NCBI GenBank assembly: GCA_002491245.1 | Contig: DKVO01000026.1 | Coordinates: 1-13,632 of the forward strand | From: Porphyromonadaceae bacterium UBA7176 | GTDB taxonomy: Bacteria > Bacteroidota > Bacteroidia > Bacteroidales > Muribaculaceae | Direction of reading: 5' to 3' | DNA length: 13,632 nt | Part shown: positions 1-5,250 of the stretch, one piece after another | How positions within the stretch are numbered: position 1 is the first letter of the stretch | Layout of the letters: every line of letters begins with the position of its first letter | Made by a program: the position numbers and the translations under genes | Notes under the pieces: generated by a model | Seen by the model: the letters and a program-made list of their open reading frames with translations, nothing else | Databases searched by the model: none | What the model was told of the DNA's origin: nothing

Positions 1-164
1 AGGGCGATGATGGTACCTTCGATTACTTCTTTGTCTTTAACGGAGTTGAGAGATTCTTCGTAGGCGTGCTCGAGCTCTTCGTGCGAACGCTCACCTTTGG
101 TGTCGCCATGCTCGTAAGCTTCCCAGTCGAAATCTGCGATAGGCGAATTTTGTAATTCGTTCAT
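1..164 (-). CDS. rpsA: 30S ribosomal protein S1, N-terminal fragment (cut by window edge)
   Basis: The first 54 codons of ribosomal protein S1, which binds mRNA on the 30S subunit and helps recruit messages to the ribosome. The translation starts MNELQNSPIADFDWEAYEHG and continues with an acidic stretch that leads into VIEGTIIA, the entry of the first S1/OB-fold repeat. This N-terminus (ADFDWxAYExG, then KDKEVIEGT) is what I know from Bacteroidetes S1 proteins. The rest of the gene lies beyond position 1. The ATG at 162-164 follows an AT-rich leader without a Shine-Dalgarno sequence, which is normal in this phylum. A strong promoter and a GC-rich hairpin lie just upstream (see separate entries), so rpsA appears to be transcribed on its own and not with the OmpH-like gene before it. 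The identity is firm although only a fragment is visible. Confidence 0.9.
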   Translation of the reverse strand, partial: MNELQNSPIADFDWEAYEHGDTKGERSHEELEHAYEESLNSVKDKEVIEGTIIA

Positions 165-201
165 TTAATTAGTTAATAATGAGGTTAATTATGTGTGCAT
201 T

Positions 202-237
202 GGCGCTACGTGCGTGTGCGCACGCTTCCTTTGCGCC
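202..237 (-). promoter_or_regulatory. GC-rich nested hairpin in the rpsA leader
   Basis: On the minus strand the rpsA 5' leader can fold into an inner hairpin GCGTG-CGCA-CACGC (225 down to 212). It is flanked by GGCGC (237-233) and GCGCC (206-202), which could close an outer stem. The predicted transcription start is near 232-235, so the outer stem may be incomplete in the real transcript. The rest of the leader is AT-rich, so this GC block stands out. Ribosomal protein genes are often autoregulated through leader structures; whether that holds here is inference. Confidence 0.4.
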
Positions 238-238
238 G

Positions 239-269
239 CAAAGATACTAATTTTCGGTGAATTAGCAAA
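239..269 (-). promoter_or_regulatory. Bacteroidetes-type promoter of rpsA
   Basis: Reading the minus strand, TTTG (269-266) is followed by exactly 19 bases and then TATCTTTG (246-239). This matches the known Bacteroidetes sigma factor consensus TTTG-N19/21-TAnnTTTG. Transcription should start about 4-7 bases further, near 232-235, giving an rpsA leader of roughly 70 bases. This is one of the two best promoters in the window. Confidence 0.8.
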
Positions 270-350
270 ATATTTTTTATGAGGCCGGGTTGTTTTGGCT
301 GTTTTTTTGTTGAGTGGAGTGAGTGATGAGTCTGTGGCCTTAAATGTTTA

Positions 351-383
351 TAGCCGCAGCCGGGTGAATTCCGGCTGCGGCTA
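351..383 (-). terminator. Perfect 13-bp stem-loop after the OmpH-like gene
   Basis: TAGCCGCAGCCGG (351-363) and CCGGCTGCGGCTA (371-383) are perfect inverted repeats around a 7-base loop. They start about 24 bases beyond the stop codon of the OmpH-like gene and lie upstream of the rpsA promoter, which fits a transcription terminator. There is no clean U-run on either side: the minus-strand sequence after the stem is TAAACATTTAAGG. It may therefore be a weak terminator or mainly a 3'-end stabilising structure. Confidence 0.6.
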
Positions 384-407
384 ATCGGGGAGTGGTGTTG
401 TTTTGTT

Positions 408-1010
408 TTATTTCGAGGCTGCGTTTGCTGCCGAGAAACGAGCGTTGAGTCCTTCGATTACTTCGGCAGAGATGTTGAGCTCGGGCTTGAAGTATACGCC
501 GGCCTCGCGGAGGAGAATGGCGTCGAAGCCGTGTGTTGCGTTGTAGTCTTTGATGAAGTTATTGATGGAGTCGTTGAGTCGTCGCTGCATCTGCTCGCCG
601 GCTATGGCAAGTTTCTGCTGCTGTGTGGCGAAGTAGCGCTCTGCTTCCTCGCTCTTTTTCTGCAGGTTGTTTACGTCTTCCTGCATAGAAGCTTGAGTGA
701 GGTATACGTTGTTCTGCTGCTTCTGGTTGATGCTGTTGGCCAGACCCTGAAGCTCGCGTTGTTTGCTCTCGTGCCACTGTTGGAGCTTGTTGAGCTCGCG
801 CTGCTGCTCTTCCATTAGTTGCTGGGCAAGGGTGTATGAACCGATTACCGAGTCGGCGTCGATGTAGCGTATGTTGATTGCGACGGCCGGCTGATTGTCA
901 ACCGCAGCGTTTTCGGCTGCCGGCTGAGCCTCTTTGTTGCCACACGAACCGGCGCCGAAGATTATTGCGCAGGCTACCAAGGTCTTTACTGTTACAGACA
1001 GTTTTTTCAT
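408..1010 (-). CDS. OmpH/Skp-family coiled-coil lipoprotein
   Basis: A 200-residue exported protein of the OmpH/Skp type. Skp proteins are periplasmic chaperones that hold unfolded outer-membrane proteins. Residues 1-22 are a signal peptide (MKKLSVTVK, then a hydrophobic stretch) ending in a lipobox-like AGSC, so C23 is probably lipidated. A short low-complexity linker rich in Ala and Asn follows. Residues about 47-60 (IRYIDADSVIGSY) match the start of the OmpH domain. Residues about 60-150 form a long Gln/Glu/Lys-rich coiled coil, and the C-terminus (FDAILLREAGVYF...) is the usual closing part. Classical Skp is soluble, so the lipoprotein signal is a difference worth noting. The gene starts 21 bases after the stop of the small membrane protein gene at 1032-1208, so the two are probably cotranscribed. 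A stem-loop follows. The family call is good; the exact client and role are not known. Confidence 0.8.
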   Translation of the reverse strand: MKKLSVTVKTLVACAIIFGAGSCGNKEAQPAAENAAVDNQPAVAINIRYIDADSVIGSYTLAQQLMEEQQRELNKLQQWHESKQRELQGLANSINQKQQNNVYLTQASMQEDVNNLQKKSEEAERYFATQQQKLAIAGEQMQRRLNDSINNFIKDYNATHGFDAILLREAGVYFKPELNISAEVIEGLNARFSAANAASK

Positions 1011-1031
1011 TATGTATGCTATTGTATGGTA

Positions 1032-1208
1032 TTACGATGGTTTGTCAGCACTGTGGCCAGATGCGCATCCTATGCCTTTGCGGCGGAGTGAGTCTATGTC
1101 GTGGACGTGTCCGGAGGGGAATTTGCCTCCTTTGACGAAGAGCACTTTCACTCCGAGCAGCACGACTGATATCAGCACCAGGGATATGGCCAAAATTACT
1201 GTTTTCAT
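1032..1208 (-). CDS. Small single-pass membrane protein, 58 residues
   Basis: A short open frame of 58 codons, ATG at 1206-1208 and TAA at 1032-1034. The product begins MKTVILAISLVLISVVLLGV, one hydrophobic segment of about 20 residues. A basic stretch follows (KVLFVKGGKFPSGHVHD), then a polar tail with LRRKGIGCASGHSADKPS. I recall similar Bacteroidales proteins of about 55-65 residues with one membrane span followed by a K/N-G-x-FPxxHV segment and an R/K-x-GI-x-CA segment, but no function is known to me. A Bacteroidetes -7 box (TATATTTG, 1241-1234) lies 25 bases upstream, and the OmpH-like lipoprotein gene starts 21 bases downstream, so it probably leads a two-gene transcript. The single Cys (C48) and the His residues could bind a ligand or metal, but that is speculation. 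The promoter placement, codon structure and membrane segment make it a likely real gene. Confidence 0.75.
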   Translation of the reverse strand: MKTVILAISLVLISVVLLGVKVLFVKGGKFPSGHVHDIDSLRRKGIGCASGHSADKPS

Positions 1209-1233
1209 TTGCGATGAATTCGCTTTGACGGTG

Positions 1234-1241
1234 CAAATATA
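1234..1241 (-). promoter_or_regulatory. -7 box before the small membrane protein gene
   Basis: On the minus strand TATATTTG (1241-1234) matches the TAnnTTTG consensus and lies 25 bases before the ATG of the 58-residue protein. No TTTG is found at the expected 19-21 base distance; the nearest TTG is 25 bases away and the region holds an A-run. The -33 element is therefore weak or absent, and the start may depend on an activator or be of moderate strength. Confidence 0.5.
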
Positions 1242-1303
1242 GCGAAAGTTGCCGCTTTTTTTTCGTCAACTCAATTTTATTTTGTAATTTAGAGGGCGAA
1301 TAT

Positions 1304-1320
1304 GAATGTTTTTAACATTC
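1304..1320. repeat. Perfect inverted repeat in the divergent intergenic region
   Basis: GAATGTT-TTT-AACATTC is a perfect 7-bp inverted repeat with a 3-base centre. It lies 57 bases before pepD and about 60 bases upstream of the minus-strand -7 box. On the plus strand it is followed by TTTCT. It could be an operator for one or both divergent genes. A terminator role makes little sense because no plus-strand gene precedes it. The function is not shown by the sequence. Confidence 0.4.
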
Positions 1321-1340
1321 TTTCTGATAATGAAAAATAA

Positions 1341-1357
1341 TTTATAACTTTTATAAC
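1341..1357 (+). promoter_or_regulatory. TTTATAAC direct repeat, possible pepD promoter region
   Basis: TTTATAAC occurs twice with a 9-base period (1341-1348 and 1350-1357), 20 bases before the pepD ATG. The overlap contains TAACTTTT (1345-1352), one base off the TAnnTTTG consensus, with TTTCTG about 18-20 bases upstream as a poor -33 element. A promoter for pepD must lie in this 168-base region, and this is the best candidate, but the match is imperfect. Confidence 0.3.
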
Positions 1358-1376
1358 AGGCATAAAGCTGAAAAAT

Positions 1377-2831
1377 ATGACTATCAAAGACCTTAAGCCG
1401 GCCAACGTGTTTTCGATTTTCGACGAAATCAATCACGTGCCGCGTCCCTCCAAGCATGAGGAGAAAATACGGGAGTATCTGCTCGACTTCGCGGCAAAGC
1501 ATAATATAGAAGTAGCAACCGATAAGATTGGGAATGTGGTGATGCGTGTTGCGGCCACGCCCGGTCACGAAAATGCACCGGTAGTGGCTCTTCAGGCCCA
1601 TATGGATATGGTGTGCGAGAGCAACGACAAGAATTTTGACTTCGCCAACAGCCCTATCCGCACGATTGTGGACGGGGACTGGCTCCGTGCCGATGGCACT
1701 ACCCTGGGTGCCGACAACGGTATCGGTATGGCTGCAGCCCTCGCTGTGCTTACCGATAAGGACCTTGTTCATGGTCCGGTAGAGGCTCTGTTTACCGTCG
1801 ATGAGGAGACCGGTCTTACCGGAGCCAACAATCTCGGCGATGGTATGCTGACGGCTTCGATGTTGCTCAATCTCGACAGTGAGGATGATGCGGAGATATT
1901 CGTCGGCTGTGCCGGAGGTGTCGACACTACTTGTTTGTTTACCTACAAGCGCTCGTTTGCTCCGACCGACTTCCATTACTTCAGGTTTGATATATCCGGA
2001 GGTCTCGGTGGTCATTCCGGCGGTGACATCCATCAGGGTCGTGCCAATGCGAACAAACTTCTTGCCCGTTTCCTCTACACTCTCGGTCTCGAGCATGAAA
2101 TCGCTCTTTGCGAGATTGACGGCGGAAATCTGCGTAATGCCATTCCTCGAGCCGCCCATGCTGTCTTCGGTGTCGAAACAGCGCGTAAAGAAGATGTGCG
2201 TGTGGCATTCAATAAATATGTCGCAGATATAGAGAACGAGTACTCTGGCCTCGAGACAACTCTTAAGCTGGAACTTGAGAGCTGCGACAAACCCGAGTTC
2301 GCGATCGATCATGCCACGTCGCAGGCTCTTGTGGAGGCTCTTTACAGTGCGCCTCACGGAGTGGTGTCGATGAGCCGTGATCTCGAAGGACTCGTGGAGA
2401 CATCGACCAACCTTGCTTCGGTGAAGATGCAGGGCGATAATCAGGTGCTTGTGACGACCAGCCAACGTTCGTCGGTAGAGTCGCGCAAATGGGATATCGC
2501 CTACCAGGTGGAGGCTCTCTTCCGTATGGCCGGGGCTGAAGTGACTCACGGCGACGGTTATCCCGGCTGGGCTCCCAACATGAACAGCCGTATAATGCAT
2601 CTTGCCAGCGATGCGTATGAAGAACTATATGGTGTGAAGCCTGCCATCAAGGCTATTCACGCCGGTCTCGAGTGCGGTCTCTTCCTCCAGAAATATCCTC
2701 ATCTCGACATGGTGTCGTTCGGACCTACTCTCCGCGACGTCCATTCTCCGAGCGAGCGCATGTATATCCCTGCGGTCGAACGTTTCTACGGACAGATTAC
2801 CCGTACACTCGAGAAGGTAGCAAACCTGTAA
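1377..2831 (+). CDS. pepD: Aminoacyl-histidine dipeptidase (Xaa-His dipeptidase, peptidase family M20C)
   Basis: A cytosolic zinc dipeptidase that cleaves a broad range of dipeptides, including Xaa-His. The 484 residues match the length of E. coli PepD (485). All metal-site and catalytic elements of the M20 fold are visible: H75 and D77 in LQAHMDMVCE, the bridging D113 in GADNGIG, the general base pair E143/E144 in VDEETGLTGA, D167 in LLNLDSED, and the C-terminal His in RDVHSPSER. The lid/dimerisation region contains GGHSGGDIHQGRANAN. The ATG at 1377 gives the expected N-terminus MTIKDLKPANVFSIFDEINHVPRPS. The next gene begins 13 bases after the stop, so pepD probably leads a three-gene unit with the muramidase and the TSCPD protein. 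A role in recycling peptides is plausible but inferred. The identification is very safe. Confidence 0.95.
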   Translation: MTIKDLKPANVFSIFDEINHVPRPSKHEEKIREYLLDFAAKHNIEVATDKIGNVVMRVAATPGHENAPVVALQAHMDMVCESNDKNFDFANSPIRTIVDGDWLRADGTTLGADNGIGMAAALAVLTDKDLVHGPVEALFTVDEETGLTGANNLGDGMLTASMLLNLDSEDDAEIFVGCAGGVDTTCLFTYKRSFAPTDFHYFRFDISGGLGGHSGGDIHQGRANANKLLARFLYTLGLEHEIALCEIDGGNLRNAIPRAAHAVFGVETARKEDVRVAFNKYVADIENEYSGLETTLKLELESCDKPEFAIDHATSQALVEALYSAPHGVVSMSRDLEGLVETSTNLASVKMQGDNQVLVTTSQRSSVESRKWDIAYQVEALFRMAGAEVTHGDGYPGWAPNMNSRIMHLASDAYEELYGVKPAIKAIHAGLECGLFLQKYPHLDMVSFGPTLRDVHSPSERMYIPAVERFYGQITRTLEKVANL

Positions 2832-2844
2832 GCCGCGCGCCGGT

Positions 2845-3645
2845 TTGACTGCGCGACTTGTAACGATAATCCTGAGTCTTGCCACTGTGTGTTCGTATGC
2901 ACGGTGGCAAGGCTCACGTTTTCTACCGGACACGATATATGTCTACGACACTATGGGGGTGGAAGTCGATTCGCTTGGCAGATCGTATATCATACTCGAT
3001 AGCGACACTATCCATACGGCTTTTCTTCCTCAGCCCGAGCTTGTGCACAGTGGGCCTCTGCGGCCGTGCGACTACGATGAGATTGCATCGGAACTCGGTA
3101 TCGAGCCGGCGGCGATACGTGCTGTCGTGGAGATAGAGACGGGGCGGTTGCAGAAGGGGTTTAATGCCGATGGTTCGGTGATAATCAATTTCGATCTGCC
3201 GGTTTTTCGCCGTGCAGCAGCCCGTAGAGGAGTAGATCTGACTCGTTATGCCGGTAGTGCGGCTGTAAATCCAGTCAATATAGCTCGCTATGGTTCGCAG
3301 CAGGCTGCCCAACATGCGCGTCTTGAAGCTGCGTTGGCTATCGATTCGGTCGCTGCGGTTGAAAGTACGTTCTGGGGAATGTTCCAGATCGGCGGATTTA
3401 ACTGGAAACTTTGCGGCACAGCCTCGCGCGAGGAGTTTGTGGAGAGGATGACGCGGTCGGAGTATGATCAGTTGAGTCTTTTTGCCAATTATATCCGCAA
3501 TACCGGTTTGTTGACTCATCTGCGTAACAAGAACTGGGCTGCGTTTGCACGTATTTACAATGGTCCTTCGTATGCTGCCCGTAACTATCATACCCGTATG
3601 GCGGCAGCATACAGGAAATATAGTAAAAGTCCATCAAATAAATGA
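2845..3645 (+). CDS. Secreted N-acetylmuramidase-like protein (DUF3380 type), TTG start
   Basis: A 266-residue exported protein whose second half resembles the N-acetylmuramidase domain once called DUF3380 (Pfam PF11860), which cleaves peptidoglycan glycan strands. Supporting segments are IRAVVEIETG (residues 91-100; E96 or E98 is the likely catalytic Glu), FWGMFQIGGFNW (176-187) and W-AAFARIYNGPSY (231-243). Residues 1-19 form a signal peptide ending SYA before R20, so the protein should be periplasmic. The unrelated stretch of about 20-70 is probably a linker or small N-terminal domain. The start is TTG at 2845: an in-frame TAG at 2818 rules out an upstream ATG, and the first later ATG would remove the signal peptide. 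It lies 13 bases after pepD and overlaps the next gene by 4 bases (ATGA). The domain family is fairly certain; activity and physiological role are inferred. Confidence 0.8.
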   Translation: MTARLVTIILSLATVCSYARWQGSRFLPDTIYVYDTMGVEVDSLGRSYIILDSDTIHTAFLPQPELVHSGPLRPCDYDEIASELGIEPAAIRAVVEIETGRLQKGFNADGSVIINFDLPVFRRAAARRGVDLTRYAGSAAVNPVNIARYGSQQAAQHARLEAALAIDSVAAVESTFWGMFQIGGFNWKLCGTASREEFVERMTRSEYDQLSLFANYIRNTGLLTHLRNKNWAAFARIYNGPSYAARNYHTRMAAAYRKYSKSPSNK

Positions 3646-3905
3646 AACATATAGAATTTATACCCGAGGGAACTTGCTCCCGAAAGATAGATTTTGATCT
3701 TGACGACAAAGGCCGGATACATAATCTTGTCTTTACCAAAGGATGTTCGGGCAATACACGTGGTGTTGCCCGTCTTTGCGAGGGCCGTGACGCGGCCGAG
3801 GTGGCCGCCATACTCGAAGGCACACAGTGCGGCGCCCGTCCAACATCATGCCCCGATCAACTGTCGCGAGCGCTGCGCCAGGCTCTTGGTGAAACGGCAG
3901 AGTGA
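3642..3905 (+). CDS. TSCPD domain protein (TIGR03905 family)
   Basis: An 87-residue protein of the TSCPD family, named after the motif seen here at residues 68-72 (TSCPDQL). The domain also occurs at the C-terminus of some ribonucleotide reductases, and the stand-alone form (TIGR03905) has no established function. Conserved cysteine positions are visible: C12 in GTCSRKI, C35 in KGCSGNTRG, C46 in RLCEG, C63 and C70. This pattern suggests a bound metal, probably zinc, but no binding is demonstrated here. The protein has no signal peptide and should be cytosolic. Its ATG overlaps the stop of the muramidase gene by ATGA, which points to coupled translation. A weak hairpin follows the stop codon, then the panC promoter. 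Family membership is firm; the function is unknown. Confidence 0.88.
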   Translation: MKHIEFIPEGTCSRKIDFDLDDKGRIHNLVFTKGCSGNTRGVARLCEGRDAAEVAAILEGTQCGARPTSCPDQLSRALRQALGETAE

Positions 3906-3926
3906 TATACAAGCAGGTATATTTTT
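3905..3926 (+). terminator. Weak hairpin with short U-run after the TSCPD gene
   Basis: ATATAC (3905-3910) and GTATAT (3917-3922) can pair around a 6-base loop and are followed by TTTT (3923-3926). The stem is short and AT-rich, so it is a weak terminator at best. Its position right after the last gene of the pepD unit and before the panC promoter is what supports it. Confidence 0.3.
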
Positions 3927-3946
3927 GATGAAACCAAGTCTTTGAT

Positions 3947-3977
3947 TTTGTGGGTTTGAGGGAATTGTGTAATTTTG
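3947..3977 (+). promoter_or_regulatory. Bacteroidetes-type promoter of the panC operon
   Basis: TTTG (3947-3950), a 19-base spacer, and TAATTTTG (3970-3977) match the consensus TTTG-N19/21-TAnnTTTG fully. Transcription should start near 3982-3985, leaving a leader of about 40 bases before the panC ATG. The leader contains a small hairpin, GGCGC (3992-3996) with GCGCC (4003-4007), and no Shine-Dalgarno sequence. No comparable promoter is seen before the following genes, so this one probably drives the run from panC onward. Confidence 0.8.
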
Positions 3978-4021
3978 CAGTCTGAATTTGCGGCGCCGTG
4001 AAGCGCCTGAAAAGATAAGAA

Positions 4022-4870
4022 ATGGAAACAATCCGTACTGTCAAAGATCTTGCCCAAATCGCCGAAGCAGAGCGCGGCTGTGGCAAGAGCATAGGCCTGG
4101 TGCCAACTATGGGGGCGCTTCATGCCGGGCATAAATCGCTGGTAGACCGCGCACGTCGTGAAAACGACGTGGTGATTGTCAGTGTGTTTGTCAATCCTAC
4201 TCAGTTCAACAATGCCGAAGACCTGCGCACCTATCCGCGCACCGAGGAGTCTGATCTCGCGATGCTTGCCGGCTGTGGCGTCGACTATGTTTTCGCTCCG
4301 TCGCCCGAAGAAGTATATCCCGAGCCCGATACCCGAGTCTTCGATCTTGGACCGGTGGCAGAAGTAATGGAAGGTGCGATGCGTCCCGGGCATTTCAACG
4401 GCGTTGCCCAGATTGTGAGCAAGCTTTTCGCGTGGGCGAAGCCGACCCGGGCTTATTTCGGAGAGAAGGACTTTCAGCAGATTGCCGTCATACGCCGCAT
4501 GACTGAGCTTGAGGGTTTCGATCTTGAGATTGTGCCTTGTGCAATTGTCCGTGAAGCCGATGGTCTTGCTTTGAGTTCGCGTAACGTGCGCCTCGACGAG
4601 GCTTCGCGTAAGATTGCTCCGCAGATACACCGTATCCTTGCCGACAGTGTAGACCTTAAGGGGCAGGGCTATGAAGCATCGGAAGTCGAGCGTCTCACTC
4701 TTGATGCAATCAATAATGTCGATGGCCTCGAAGCCGAGTATTACAGCATCGTCGATGCTGCCACAATGCAGCCGTTGGCCAAATGGGCCGATGCCGGCAT
4801 ACTGGGCGCTGTAGGTTGTGCAACAGTTTATTGCGGAGGTGTCCGCCTTATCGATAATATCCGTTATTAA
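4022..4870 (+). CDS. panC: Pantoate--beta-alanine ligase (pantothenate synthetase)
   Basis: Joins pantoate and beta-alanine with ATP, through a pantoyl-adenylate, to make pantothenate, the precursor of coenzyme A. The 282 residues are the normal family length. Class-defining motifs are all present: PTMGALHAGH (28-37, the HIGH-type nucleotide motif), FVNPTQF (56-62), MRPGHFNGVAQIV (120-132, pantoate site), YFGEKDFQQ (145-153) and LALSSRN (182-188, KMSKS-like loop). The ATG at 4022 gives the usual N-terminus with a strand running into the PTMG motif. The next gene, panD, begins 1 base after the TAA stop and supplies the beta-alanine that this enzyme uses. The pair is the expected pathway module. 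A fully consensus promoter lies 45 bases upstream. panB and panE are not in the window. Confidence 0.97.
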   Translation: METIRTVKDLAQIAEAERGCGKSIGLVPTMGALHAGHKSLVDRARRENDVVIVSVFVNPTQFNNAEDLRTYPRTEESDLAMLAGCGVDYVFAPSPEEVYPEPDTRVFDLGPVAEVMEGAMRPGHFNGVAQIVSKLFAWAKPTRAYFGEKDFQQIAVIRRMTELEGFDLEIVPCAIVREADGLALSSRNVRLDEASRKIAPQIHRILADSVDLKGQGYEASEVERLTLDAINNVDGLEAEYYSIVDAATMQPLAKWADAGILGAVGCATVYCGGVRLIDNIRY

Positions 4871-4871
4871 G

Positions 4872-5219
4872 ATGTATATCCAGGTACTCAAATCTAAAAT
4901 CCACCGCGTCACCGTCACGGAGTCGCGTCTCGACTATATAGGCAGCATCACAATCGACGAGGACCTACTCGACGCATCCGGCATTTTGCCCGGCGAGCGA
5001 GTGTATATCGTCAACAACAATAATGGCGCACGCCTCGATACTTATACTATTGCCGGCCCCCGTGGTTCGGGTGTGATATGTCTCAACGGCGCTGCGGCTC
5101 GTCTTGTCCAGCCCGGCGATATCGTGATAATCATGAGTTACGCTACCATGACTCCCGATGAGGCACGCTCGTTCAAACCTACAGTGATCTTCCCCGATAC
5201 AGCAACCAACAAACTATAG
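4872..5219 (+). CDS. panD: Aspartate 1-decarboxylase proenzyme
   Basis: Makes beta-alanine from L-aspartate for PanC, using a pyruvoyl group formed by self-cleavage. The 115 residues start MYIQVLKSKIHRVTVT. The cleavage site G24-S25 lies in DYIGSIT, exactly at the family position, so S25 becomes the pyruvoyl residue. Other known functional residues are in place: K9 and H11 near the N-terminus, R54 and Y58 in ARLDTYTI, and N72 in LNGAAA. An open frame extends further upstream inside panC, but the ATG at 4872 is correct because it gives this canonical N-terminus and starts 1 base after the panC stop. Such spacing suggests coupled translation with panC. ffh follows after 31 bases. Confidence 0.97.
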   Translation: MYIQVLKSKIHRVTVTESRLDYIGSITIDEDLLDASGILPGERVYIVNNNNGARLDTYTIAGPRGSGVICLNGAAARLVQPGDIVIIMSYATMTPDEARSFKPTVIFPDTATNKL

Positions 5220-5250
5220 ATCCCCATATACTCCAGTATACCATACGACC

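Noticed and set aside
1045..1269. 74-codon minus-strand frame overlapping the small membrane protein gene
   Set aside because: The product (MTKKKRQLSL...) is low in hydrophobic structure and contains the -7 promoter box inside its coding part. The neighbouring frame with a clean membrane segment starting at 1208 fits much better.
1311..1325. Inverted repeat with TTTCT as an intrinsic terminator on the plus strand
   Set aside because: No plus-strand gene lies upstream that would need terminating, and the stem is AT-rich; an operator role is more reasonable.
1266..2600. Long open frame (444 codons) on the minus strand opposite pepD
   Set aside because: It lies antisense to a clear pepD gene, its translation is rich in His/Arg without any recognisable domain, and its frame follows the codon bias of pepD. 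It is a shadow.
4818..4871. Upstream extension of panD into the end of panC
   Set aside because: The extension adds residues before the canonical PanD N-terminus and would shift the G24-S25 cleavage site away from its family position.
3857..4918. Long open frame (353 codons) on the minus strand opposite panC
   Set aside because: It covers panC plus intergenic promoter sequence, shows no domain or signal peptide, and panC is certain from its motifs.
5220..5250. Possible separate promoter for ffh
   Set aside because: The 31-base gap contains no TAnnTTTG or TTTG element.
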